Source: Anas platyrhynchos
Taxonomy: Eukaryota; Chordata; Aves; Anseriformes; Anatidae
Direction of reading: 5' to 3'
Length of the DNA stretch: 64,000 nt
Assembly (NCBI RefSeq): GCF_047663525.1
Contig: NC_092589.1
Span: forward strand, 25,293,001 to 25,357,000
In this document: in pieces, positions 28,097 through 43,700 of the stretch
Layout: every line of letters starts with the position of its first letter
Position numbering within the stretch: the stretch's first letter is position 1
Made by a program: the position numbers and the translations under genes
Notes under the pieces: generated by a model
Told to the model about the DNA's origin: nothing
The model's database searches: none
What the model saw: the letters and a program-made list of their open reading frames with translations, nothing else

Positions 28097-28748
28097 TTTA
28101 TTCAAAGCTAACACAATAAGTCTTACTTGAAATGTTACAGTAGTTCTCAAGAGGAAAAAAAGATTTTCTTGTTTTATATCTGCAGGCTTTGCTTAAGTAA
28201 GTACCGTAGCTATGGCTTGAGATCAAGTGTTTTATATCCATTATTCTCAAATCTCTCAAATATTAAACCCACAATGCCTTTTAAAGTATAAGCATCTGTT
28301 ATACCTGTTTATACACGAGACCTATACTCACTTGAAGTACAGAGAATTGATGTTAGCTTGTCCAGATAATGCATTTGCTTCTCCAAGGAATGGGAAACAA
28401 CTTGGGATTTACAAAAAGACCACTCATGCTTCAAGTATTAAAAACTTTCTTTTCTGTTACGGAATGTAATTTTACATTATATACTTGTAGACAAAGAAAC
28501 ACAGACAGAAAGAGCTTGATTATATAAAAAGTTCCTGTAATTCAGCATAAACAGCCTGAATGTATGCCACTAATACAGATCTGTTTGATTTCCTATTTTC
28601 AGGAATTCATTACAACCAGCTATCATCAGTCAGTCTTTTGTTTAGAAAATACATGAGTGTGTACACACGCAGTTTACATAAAGTGGTTTGCCTTTCAGGA
28701 AACCTAGCACACCCCTCCCCAGGCATTCTCTGGGTACAAAAATGTTTA
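28097..28748 (-). other. NENF: NENF 3' UTR (inferred)
   Basis: Minus-strand sequence between the NENF stop and a TTTATT (AATAAA on the minus strand) at 28097-28102. The end point is inferred from that hexamer only. Confidence 0.4.
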
Positions 28749-32355
<3,607 letters not shown>

Positions 32356-34188
32356 GCCCGGCCCCGGCCCCGGCCCCGGCCCGCCTCCGCCTCCGCCTCC
32401 TGGCCTCAGCCAGCCCCGGGCTTGCCCGGCCCCGGGGCCGGCGGCGGGGAACGGGGGGCTCGGGGCGGGTGAAATGGCGCGGGGAGGGTTGAGGAGGTTT
32501 CGCTTCTCGTCGCGTAACCTGTGGCGGTTGGTTTGGGTTTTGTTCAGCCGAAGGATGGAGGGAATAAAAACTGTTTTTTTTTTATTTATTTCAAACGACG
32601 CACTGTCCCCGTGTTGTAAATATAGCGTGGGGGAACGTTCTGGCAAAAGAATAATCGGTTTCATGTTTGTAATTCTGTCAAGAATTAAGGAAATTAGAAA
32701 CTTTTAAACATTCCTAGGTTCGTGTGGCACCCCTCAGCCCGCAAGGGAGGAACTGAGGATTCAGGAGCAGGTCACTGAAAGGCACCTGGCAGTGCGAGCT
32801 CTGTTGGTCAGAGGCAGTTCAGCAGGGAGAGAGAAACGGTTCTGAACTTCAAGGATTGTTTATAAACCCTTCTTGCCTGAAATCCATGAGCCCACCTCAG
32901 GAGGACACCCCTTGCTTGAGGGTCAGCCCTTTTTCCCCAGGCAGTTGGGTGCATTGGTGTATGCAGAGGTGTGGCAGCAAGCCCAAACCAGCATCTCCGT
33001 AGATTTCTGGTCAACGAAAGCATCAGCAGAGCCGGGCCATGGGGGTGACAACCACAAGACAGGTGACAACCACAAGACATGTCCCTGTGCCCAGGAGTTG
33101 GCCTGATGCTGCAGAGCCAGGGCAGGGAGAAGCAAGAGGCTAAGGCCACCTGGAATCTCGCTGCTGTGGATTGCTCTCTGGCATGGCAAGCTGAATATCG
33201 CTGCTGTTACACTGATGGCTTAAAAATTGTTTCTCTGACTCTCCTCAGGCAGTGAAGTTTGCCTATTCTGCCCCAGAAATAGCTGGGCTTCCCACCCTGT
33301 CTGTGCATCACTTCTATCTGCTGCCTCCACACACCACAAGACAGATAGGAAATGTCAAGCAGAAAAGAGACCTTTAGTAAGGGCTGGGACAGAACAGCTC
33401 CTGAGCACTCCTGTTGTGCACAAGCAAGACACTGGAAAGAGCTCTGGCATTTGCCTGGTTACTCGGCCTGCAAACATCCTGCATGGCTTCCAGCAGAGAC
33501 CCATGCTGCTGGAAATATGCAGAAGACTAATTTGTCAGTTTGGCTCAAGTCACATTATACTCTTACCTATTATTCTGAAGTAATTAGTTATTAGTGTCTC
33601 CCCGGGGAGGGCAGCAAGCGCTGAATAGCAGCCAACATCTGTCAGAAGTGGTAGGGATTTGGGGGTGAGCTAGAGCCTGCCTTTGAGCCACAGCCACGTG
33701 TGAAATGAGTAACGAGACCTAAAGTATCGTTTCGGAAAGGAGAGGCCGTGCATTAGGAATGCTGTCGTCAAGGGACTTCAGTTCTTGGTTATTAATGTAC
33801 TGGTTTTGGGTCCTAGGCACGGGGAAATGGTCAGCAGCAACTTACTGCAGTGTTACATCTCAGTGCAAGAAATGTTTTGCGTGCTTTTTCTTGATTATGA
33901 AATGTCACCAATTACACGCTGGGGGAGAAAAATAGGTAATTGTGTGCGGATGGCTCATGAGTCAGGTCTAATGAGGTTGTTTGATGGTGTGTTTTTTTTT
34001 TTTTTTTTGGTCTTTTCCTGGAGCACCCCATCATCGGTGCTGCTGTGCCAGGCTGGGCCCTTGCTTCGGTGCATGGCTAGCAGCACCAAGGGAGCAAACG
34101 TCTCTCAGGGGGAGTGGGCAAAACTGTTTTAAGTTGGGTTGTCCTTGCCTCGGACAGCTTGTGTTGTGAGGCGTCTGAGGTAATAAAG

Positions 34189-34345
34189 TAAAATAAGGTA
34201 AAATAAGGTGAGGTAAAATAAGGTAAGGTAAAATAAGGTGAGGTAATAAATAAAATAAAATAAAATAAAATAAAATAAAATAAAATAAAATAAAATAAAA
34301 TAAAATAAAATAAAATAAAATAAAATAAAATAAAATAAAATAAAA
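34189..34345. repeat. TAAAA pentanucleotide microsatellite with TAAGG/TGAGG variant 5' part
   Basis: From 34189 to 34243 there are eleven pentamers alternating TAAAA, TAAGG and TGAGG. After a seven-base interruption, nineteen pure TAAAA units run from 34251 to 34345. Read on the minus strand it is a TTTTA array. Confidence 0.95.
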
Positions 34346-34583
34346 TAATAAACAGTTTCTCCATCACTAAGGAGCACACTGATGCAATTACCCCGCAGGG
34401 AAATGTCCTCACAACCCTCACAAAGAACCGCTTATGCGTGTGAGGGGAACCCCCACGCCACACGGGCCAACGTCGCGTTACTCAGAGCCCGAGAATGGGG
34501 CCGAGATTCCCAAACCCGGCCCCAAACCCGGCCCCACAGGCAGTGCAGGTACTGATCCGGTTCCCCTCAGCCGGGCGCCCCGG

Positions 34584-34602
34584 ACTACAGCTCCCGGCAG
34601 CC
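34584..34602 (+). promoter_or_regulatory. PACC1: ZNF143/SBS-like promoter motif
   Basis: ACTACAGCTCCCGGCAGCC closely matches the ACTACAnnTCCC core of the element bound by ZNF143 (and linked to THAP11), common in vertebrate CpG promoters. It lies about 100 bases upstream of the PACC1 start codon, a typical position. Confidence 0.55.
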
Positions 34603-34686
34603 CGCGGCGGGGCGGGCAGCGGCCGGCGGGGGGGGGACCCGGCGCCTGCGTGTCCCTGCCGGGCCGGGCCGGGCCGTGCCGGGGCG

Positions 34687-34722
34687 ATGCCGAGGCCGGA
34701 GGTGGCCGGGTCCTACCAGGAG
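34687..34722 (+). CDS. PACC1: PACC1 coding exon 1
   Basis: ATG 34687-34689 opens MPRPEVAGSYQE; the donor is GAG|GTAGGG. The SYQE end matches human TSYQE before exon 2 LSE. This is a tiny exon in the CpG island. Confidence 0.9.
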
Positions 34723-37700
34723 GTAGGGAATGGGTTCGGGGTGCTGGCTGCTGGGGGGGCTCTGCCTGGGGTTTTCGCGGCGGGGTGGGGGCGGTGGACG
34801 GGCGGTAGAGCTGCAGAGAGGAGCTCTCCTCCTGGCTGAGGGCTGTGCCCGCTAGGGAGGCTTTACCCCGTGGTTATCGGGATGAAGTTGACGGGTGTAA
34901 AAAAGCCTGTGTGAGAAAGGGGAGTGCTGCCTGGGGAGCCCCGAGGCGCGCTCAGCGAGGTTGTTCCTCCTTGTGCCCTTCCTGCTCTCGGTGTCCTGCC
35001 CTATCTCCATGTCCTCCGTCCCTGTGCCTTCGCGTTATCACCGCGCTTCGCCTCCTTATCAAAAACACGTGGGAAGAGCTGGCCTGTGGGTGTGAGTGTG
35101 TGGCAGCTTCCCTGCTTCTGGGTGCTGTGCTCTGGGGATTGTGCCTGGTTTCTGGAGGAGCCAGGACCAGCTGGCACAGCGGTGCAGTGCAGCCCTGCGT
35201 GTTGCTGTGATGCCCTGATGGACCGTGAGGCTCACAGTGGCCTCAGTGGGTGTGCTCGCCTGCCTTCACGTCCTGTCAGGTCAGGTGCTTGGGATTTGCA
35301 GTGAAATTATTATTTTTGGGGGGCTTGGTCTCGTGGCTCAGCTCAGTGCAGCTGAGGCAACGTGCGCGCTCCCTGCTTTTGACCATCTGTCCTGTGGTAT
35401 GTGTGAAGGGCACGTGGGGCTGCCTGCCTGCCTAGTAGAGATAATAAAATGTGTTCACGCATTGTTTTCCTGTTTGTTTCTTAGGAATGCTGAGAGATTA
35501 CATTTTTCTGACTTTTTCCTATGTGTTAGAAGCACTGTAGAGCCTCTTGAGAAGATAAGCGTTGCAAATTGGGTTCTTGTTTAAACTCATGTCGATACCT
35601 TCTTGCTGCCAAAAATCGAGTTCACCTACCCTCTGCACCACCTCAGCTGAGGAGGTGTCCGTACCCGGGAGCCCAACCAGGAGGTGTGGGAGTCAGCTGC
35701 GAAACTGCAGCGCCTCAGCAGCTTGTGGCAGCTGTTTGGGTCGGCTCCGCTGTGAGGAATTGGCACGAGTGTGATTGGAACCAGCTTTTTAGCTGATTTA
35801 GCAAAACTGGTGCAAAAGGCCCAGTGAATATTCTTCCTGTGTCCAAATAGCTTGTTTGGGGTTCAGGTAAACAGAACTGATGTGGCCCTACAGAAGTTAA
35901 ATTAAGGCCATCCTAAATTTCGTTTATTTTATGAAGGAAATTGAAACAAGTATCTTCAGTTGTACCTCCATAAGTCTCCTGCAAATGAGCCGAATGTGTA
36001 GCCTGTTATTTACCTGTGTGCTCCTTGCCTCACCCCGTGGGAAATCATACTTTATTTATGTGCACAGCATTTAAAAACAACCGGGTTACCGCTTTCAACT
36101 TGCTGTGGATGGTGGAAACAAATACAGAAGTACGTCAGGAGGTGATGGAGGCTTTACGTCAGTCTTCCGAGATGTGAAATGAGTGGACTCTTTCCTAATA
36201 AATGCTAATGATGATTTGTGTAATGATGATAATTTTGATGCCTAGTTAGAGTTGCTTGAAAGGAAAATATTTCATTATGGATGCATGCATGTTACTGTTA
36301 AGGAAGTTGGGGGAGTAAATTTTAACAGTATTCAGTGTGGCTACTGCATGAACTGTGCACCCGTTTCCCTTAAAATAGGACCAAAGCTCCTCTCCCTTAT
36401 CTAATTAGCTATTTGATACCGAGTGTTCAGCTTGGACAGTTCCCATGCAACACGATAGGCTGCAAGCCCCCAGCTCACTGTGCTGAAATTTGTGTGTTGT
36501 TCCCTGGCATGAAAGAAGCTTGGGAGACATACAGTGGATATGTCTAACACACGGGGGAGGAAAAATAGTCCAGTGGTTCGTGATCTCGTATGATGCCTAT
36601 CTGATGCGACAAGCTTCTGACTTTGGTGGAGGTGTCCTGGCAGTTTGGGCCCAGAGCTCTGAACAGCAAAACAAGAAAACATCTGGTCGCTGCTGCTGAT
36701 TTAGAAACACTGGGAGGCTAATTAGTTGCATAACCACTAATACCAAGTAATATTTATAGCGAGCTCAAGCAAGTACCAGAAATGCTGGGGGTGCTCGTAG
36801 TGTTTTAATGACCCACCTACCTACGTGGCTGGGACTACGTTTGAGTTATTTGCCCTAGTACCTGTCCAAATGCAATTTACTTTTTACGCACGTTTATTAA
36901 GAAGTGCTAATGGTCTGTTTGCTGGTTTGTGCTGTGGTTTGTTAATACCTAAAGATATGTTCTTGAGTGGTTCCTGCTTATTTCAGAAGGCATTGCCCTA
37001 ATTGGGGGTTCAGTGTGAGCTGAAGCTGCCAGGGGAACAATTACTTGGATCTCGAAAGAAGAAGTGATGCTATTCTTTAAGGAGCAGGCTAGAAGTAGGT
37101 TAAATGTAATATGCCATCTTTCTCTTTTGCAGTGCGCAAGTCATGTAATTTTCAGGTATAGGACTGTGCAAATGTGACTCTTGAGTTGCGCAAAGTGGAA
37201 CGGGTTCTGGGTGCTTTTGGACTGGGGGCATGCTTTTGTGTGTCTGGTTAGTTGGAGCCTCTCTTATTTGTACCATAGAAATTCCAGCAATTGCGAGTTG
37301 AGAGCATGTTTGGAAATTGAACCACTGTTTTAACTACACAGCTGAGTGAAGATGTGGAGCGAGTATCTGAAAACCCAGCAGAGGACAGAGGAGGAGAAAT
37401 GGGAGTTCATGAAGATGTCAGCTCGGTTATTTTACCAGGTGAGAACTATTGGCCAAAAACCTACCAATTTAAAGTGACTGATAATTAAAGTGACTGATAA
37501 GCTGCTTCTGTGTAAGCTTTTTTTTTTTTTTTTAGTTGCACTTGTGAGAGCAAACAAAGCACTAGGTGACTTACTTTGAGGAATAAGTATAGCTGGAAAG
37601 CTAAGGAGCTTTTCTGGGGATTGAGATGAGAATATTTCTTTGTCACGAAATGTGCTCAGTCAAGGAAGATTTGTCACACCTGCTGCTGAGATAGCTCAGT

Positions 37701-40700
37701 ATGTCATCTGCCGTTTGTGCTGGCTGTATCTTTCCTGAGTAGCAGTGTTTGTGATGGCAGTGGATTGCAAACAAAGTCTGTGCCAGATTTATGTGTGCAA
37801 GATGCAGTACCAAGCACAGGCTTCAAAACAGATTTTAGTTAGACTGTTTGGACCTGCTTTTTGAGAGTGTGGAGCAGTGTTAAACGGGCTTATTGCAGCC
37901 CAGATTTGGGTGGTAAGGTAAGCCAACAGGAACTGAGTATCCCCTCAATATTTTGCAGCTGTTTAAGATGGCTTTTTTTGTTGTTGTTATGTTAGTAGTG
38001 CAATTTTATGCATATCAATATCTTAATTTTCTTGGCTGACATCTCCTGGCAATGAACTTCAGAACACGTGCGTGGCCACGGACCTTTATATGAGGTTATG
38101 TGCTCAGCAGGAGCTACAATAAGGCTAGTGTTTGCTGTGGTAAGGACCAAATACCAAACCATGCTATTATAATTGAAGGGCAGTGTGGCATAGCCTGAGA
38201 GGGCCTGACTCATTAAATTACACACCACAGAAAAGTCAGTATAAAATATGCCTATTTATCTCCAATATGTTGGGTTTTAATGCTTGTTTTATGTGTTAAG
38301 CTATATATTGCTGACAATCTAAATATGACATGTAACTCGAGTGCCTAAACCTTTACCTTGCACTCTCCATTTCTTTTGACAATACTTTAAGGAGTATTGG
38401 GGGGGGGAAGCATTTGTATAGTTCTGTGTGTACAGGTGAGACTAGTGTGAGGATCTTCAGAGGATAAGGTTTAGAGGCAAGGAAGAAGGAATCAGGTCTG
38501 CCTTTTTCTAGATATAATTGGAAGAAGCCTTTTGTGAAACTTTCTGCAGTATGCACAAGGAGTTATGAATTAGACCCCAGATATGAGAGGGTAACAAATG
38601 CACAATCGCTGCTATTATGGTGGAGACATAATGCTCTTACGCAGCTATTTGCATTATTAGAATATTAAAATGTCTCTGCTGACACACATTAAACGTGGTC
38701 AGAATCAGTTCAGATTGGAAGGTGGAGGGGAATAAGTTGTATTTTCCAGGAGGAAAGACTGACTGTTAATTGTTTCTTATGAACTTTGAACTTTATTTCT
38801 GGGTTGGCATTCTTGAAAATAAACTTTGTTTCCTTCCATGTCCTTAAGTGAATGCCAAATTCAATGTGTGGAGAAAAAAAAAGGCACAATCATCCAAAGA
38901 CTGTGCCTCATGCAGGAGAAGGAAGCAGCTGTCTCATTGATCACTAAAAACAGCAATAGTTGTGTTTTTTAAATCAAGATGATTTTCTTTTACTTTCCTC
39001 TCAAGCGGTTGATCTTTAAATCAACACTACATAAATTCAGCCCCCAAATCTGTGTTTTAAAGTCCTAATTCATATTCTGTTTGGTTCCAGATAGTGAACT
39101 GGGTACCAGTGCCCCTTCCTTGCGTTTCAGCAAGACCTGCCTAAAGAATGTTTTTTCAGTAATTCTCCTGTTTATTTATCTGCTACTCATGGCTGTAGCT
39201 GTATTCCTTGTCTACCAAACCATCAGTGACTTCAGGGAGAAGCTCAAGCACCCCGTGATGTCTGTCTCTTACAAAGAAGTGTCCTTGTACGATGCACCTG
39301 GTAAGTCTGGTAACAAACTGAAGGGGTAGAGTTGTTGTTCCCATTGATGTTACACTGTTCTGTGTTTTCAGTGTTGATTCTCCAGGGCCCGGAGTTCATA
39401 TAACGCTTTGACCCAGATCTTTTACTTGCCTTTTTTTTTTTTTTTTTTTTTTTATTTTTATTCTGTGTTGTGTTGACTTTGCATGGAATTATGAATGTTA
39501 TAGGACAGATCTTTGGGGGTTCCTGCCAGTAACATGAATGACAGCAGCTGCGGAGTGTGCTGCAACGTTTGAAAGACAGGAAATGTTTGCACACTCCAGA
39601 ATGAGCCTTCTTTTAGGGAAAGAAGATAATTCCTCGTGAAACACTCCCAAAACAGCACCATTCAAGCAGGGTAGCACATAGGATCTGTACCAGGGTCTCA
39701 CTCCTGTGCTGGACAGTGAAGTGCTGTTGACAGTTAAGGAGGTGGATTCTCCAGACAAACCACAAGAAAACCCACAGTGCAGCTTCCTACTGCTGTGCAC
39801 TATGTACAGTGCTGTATTACATCAGAAGGCAATGACAATGTTATGTGGCTGCAGAGAAATGGTGGCATAGAAATGTGATATGGCGCCAGAAAACTGTATT
39901 GCCGTTTGCAGGAGGGATTACTGTGCAGAAACCTTTTTTGAATAGTGAATTATTAAATAGAATTATTGTTTTTGTTAAATTATCCAGTAACCATTCATAC
40001 ATAAAGCTGTGACAGCAAGTGCCGCTCAAACAGCACTGGAAGCTCCTTGTACGTCAGTTTCCTATTTAAAAATAACACGTCTGCTTTAATGTCTTGCCAC
40101 ATTTTACAAATCACTGTTCCAGTACTTGTGGTTGAAAGGTGAGTGTTTCGTGTTGCTGTATTCCTGTATTTTTTTCTCTGTGGTTAGTTAGGCTCAGCTG
40201 TGTTAGTAGGTCTCTGAATTCGACCTGTATAGCTCTGACAGTAAATTAAGCAGGTGTTTTCCCTTTTCTTTCTTGATTTTCCCTTTTCTCTCTTCTGCAT
40301 GTGAGCTTTTTATACAGCAATGGGAAGAAAATGTCATTGAAAGAAACAGAGCAACATACTTATAAATCCAGAAGTATTGGCAGGGGATTCCTGCCAGGTC
40401 AGAAAGCATAAATTAATGTAGCCCTTTGCTTCATTGCTCTGTTAAGGTTAGATGAGATGTCAAGTTCCAAGCATGGAGCGCTGAAGAAAGAGAGCAGTTT
40501 TAGACTGATGTATTCTGACTGCTTTGACATCTTGCATTTTGGTGGACAGGCCATCTCAGCTGTGTGAGTTAATCGTATCTAATAAATTACACTTTTTTGG
40601 TAGTTCGTCTAGATTATCTTCAGGAAAGTTTGTTGCCAATACTAAATGTGGCATAATAGGATTTTTGGTTTTGGGTCTTATATTTTGCTAGCTTTCTACA

Positions 40701-43700
40701 GCTGAGGTGACTGAAGTTTTTTAATGCTTGCTCTTGCTGTGGAACCACAAACTTATGGTATATACATGTGAATGAATTTCCATAAAGGTGAAGAAGTAGC
40801 CTGCCTACCTAGCAATAAAAATAACGAGATTGGTACAGTTAGTACTTGTTTTATGGCTTTGATTTTTATCATGACATATTTTGTGAACAGAAGATGCTAG
40901 ATGTTCTGAATAGCATCTTTTTGCTTTTATAGGATCAGCCAGTGACCTTTAATCTCTCATGTATAGTACATGTGCTTTTTCCAGTGAAAATACGATGTGT
41001 TAAATGACAGCATCTGGAAACACGTAGATGTTGACTTCAGTGGTCTCCTGGCTTACTTTACACATTCTTCTTATTTGGGGCCAGAGGAACTCATTCATTA
41101 GCTGCTGGCTTGTGGGAGGACTAAGGAAACTTAGTCACTTCTGTGAACTTTTAGTTGTGGTTACTGAACTGGAACTTGGATTTTCTGCAACACATTGCAG
41201 GGCTTCTGTCCTGATGTGGCTGGCACTGTTGTCCTGCTACAGGAAAATACTCGAGCACATAGTTTAATTTGATTGTTTTGCTGGATCTTGGCAAGATAGC
41301 TCAGTATCCTGTGGGATTAAATCCCAGAATGAAAATCTGTGAACATAAGAAAGAAGTCAACTCTTCTCAATGTTTTTTTTTTTTTTTTTTTGTTTTTTTT
41401 AATCCCGAAACAGGTATTGCCTTCTACCCAGGCAAGGCTCAGCTGCTTAGCTGCAAGCATCATTACTATGATCACATTCCGCCTCTGGTAAATCCAGGTC
41501 AGCAAGGAAAAATTGAGTGCTCCACTTGGAGAATCAACTACACAGATCCTTTTACTAATCAAACGATGGTAATAATATCATAGAGTAAAACTTATTCACT
41601 GGGGGTTTTCTGTTCATAATGGTATTTGAAAGTAAAAATATTTCTGGAGTGCTGCAAAATATCCTTCTTCAGGGGAAGGGTTGGCTTGTTTGTTTTTCTG
41701 TTTTTTTTTTTTTTTTTTTTTTTTTTTTCCCAAGCCATCTATCCTGTTGTTTTCAGAAATGTAAAAGACCCCAGTCAGTGTGTATATATGTTAGGAATGA
41801 TCAGTTGTCATGTGGCTGTGTGCAACATGAAAGCCTTAATGGAATAGGAGTCTTTTCACAATGAAACTCCCCCTTAATTCCTCTCCTGAATGAATTGGCA
41901 AGCAAACTTGATAACGTGAATCTAAGATTGATTGAAAGCAGTAGCAGTTATGTAATTTGAAGCAGGATAACTTCTGTCTTTTTGTGTTTTTGCTAGGAGT
42001 TAAATACTATTTTTGTCACACTTGGAAAATTCTTAATTGGGCACCAAAGCATTTCATTGTATTGAAGTGCTGCGTGCCAATAAGATATGTTGATATATCT
42101 GTCTTAAATTCCTCTTAAAAACGCAGGGAATCTGGCCTCTGTACAGGTAAATGTTCAGAAAATAAACCATTAAATATGATCATTTGTATCTCATCTAAAG
42201 TTATTGCTCAGGCCCTTTCTAAGGAAACTAAACACGAACAAACAATTTAGTTACCTCTTTGGTCAGCTTATTTTTCCCCTATCTATCTTCATGTCTTGCC
42301 TTTTTCCAGTCACCATTTCTTTCTGGGAAGCAGCTCCTTAGTACATCTGAAAACAGTCCTTTAAGTCTTAATATTTAATTTCACATTATTTTTGTATGTT
42401 TTAACAAACTAAGAACCTGCCTTTTATGTTGTGTGGTAGGTTCGTTTAGAAGCCTGTAGATCCCAAAGGCTCCAGTCCTATGACTGAATGGAGAGGCACT
42501 GAGGCAGACCTCTGAACCACATAGAGCCATGTTCAAATGGGTGGAGTCATTTTGCAAGCAACAGCTTGATGTCCAGTGTAATTCTTGCACTACTTTAAGT
42601 TGTATTCTGCCTGCCAGCTAGCTTTTTTTTTCTTTTTTTCTTCCCCTCATTCCTCCTCAGCAGCTTGCTTAGGGTGCTCGGGGCTATGAAACTGTTCCTT
42701 TCTCGAGGACAAGCCTGATGTTCTCCACATCAGACTCCAAATTAACTTGTTTCATGTCAAGAGCTGAAGGTTCCTAGACTGTAATGCCTAAAACTGTTTT
42801 GATTGTCTGTCTGCAGAATGCAGGCTGCAGAGCCTTGACTGGTAATTCCACATGAACCCAAACGACTGGGATGGAACTAGAGCAGATTTCTTAGCAAAAC
42901 ACTGAATCTTGGTTTAGAGACTTCATTTTTACAACCAAAAGAAGGAATTTGTTAATACCAAGGCAGACATTATTTGGGGGTATTTTAATAGGTGTGCACT
43001 TATTAGAGGCCAGGAAAATCTCGATGTGTATTAGAGTTATGTAAAGTATTAGTGACAGACAACAAATTCAAGAATGGGAAATGAGGATTCCTCTGCTACT
43101 CTCACTGTCTCTCTGTCTGCTTATAGAAGTATGCTTTGGTTGTTCAAGGCCCTCGTGATGTGAAGAAAAAGGAACTGGTATTTTTGCAGTTTCATTTAAA
43201 TGAAACAGACCAAGATTTTAGTGCCATTGACTACCTTCTGTTTTCTTCTTTCCAAGAGTTCATCAACAGGTATGTAAAGGGATGATGAACCTGTAACAGC
43301 ATTGAACTTGCATCCACAGCAATACTAGTGCAAGAAAGGTATTTTGGGTGGAAGGTTAGAGAAGCTTTTATGATGATTCTTTTTATTAAAAGGGAAAAAA
43401 AAAAAAAAGAATTTTGGATTATTTCTGTTGGACTTTCATGTCTTAGATTACTAATCTCACCTTTTAGAAAATGAATTGAGGATACATCCAGTGACAGAAA
43501 GTGCCCTTCAGCTGTTCTTCAGCCATTTGCTGCTGCACTTTCTAGGAGTTTTGAAGTTTTCACTGTCTTGCTGCTGTCCTCTATTGTGGGTGATCAGGAG
43601 GTGGGTTGTACTTGGCAGTGTGATAATGAAGGGCATTAAGAACACAAATGTTTCTGTACCTCCTTTTTTTTTTTTTTTTTTTTTTTTAAGCAGTTACTAT

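Larger units (their letters stand above)
32356..34686. other. NENF-PACC1 divergent spacer
   Basis: The two genes start about 2.3 kb apart, facing away from each other. The CpG-rich ends are separated by an AT-rich middle with a TAAAA microsatellite, a T tract near 33992-34008 and an 18-bp tandem repeat (GGTGACAACCACAAGACA twice, 33044-33079). No gene is seen; open frames here are GC-repeat or microsatellite artefacts. Confidence 0.6.
34490..34860. promoter_or_regulatory. PACC1: CpG-rich island over PACC1 exon 1 and promoter
   Basis: High GC and CpG around the PACC1 first coding exon, with GGCGGGG boxes (about 34608-34616), a G run at 34628-34636 and CCGGG pentamers (about 34658-34680). No TATA box is seen. 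Borders are by eye. Confidence 0.7.

Noticed and set aside
32356..32664. N-terminal extension of NENF to an upstream start at 32664
   Set aside because: The frame is open, but the translation is not signal-peptide-like and has no counterpart in human neudesin; more likely 5' UTR or promoter.
34077..34463. 128-codon minus-strand frame rich in FYFIL repeats
   Set aside because: Simply the translated TTTTA microsatellite, which has no stop in that frame.
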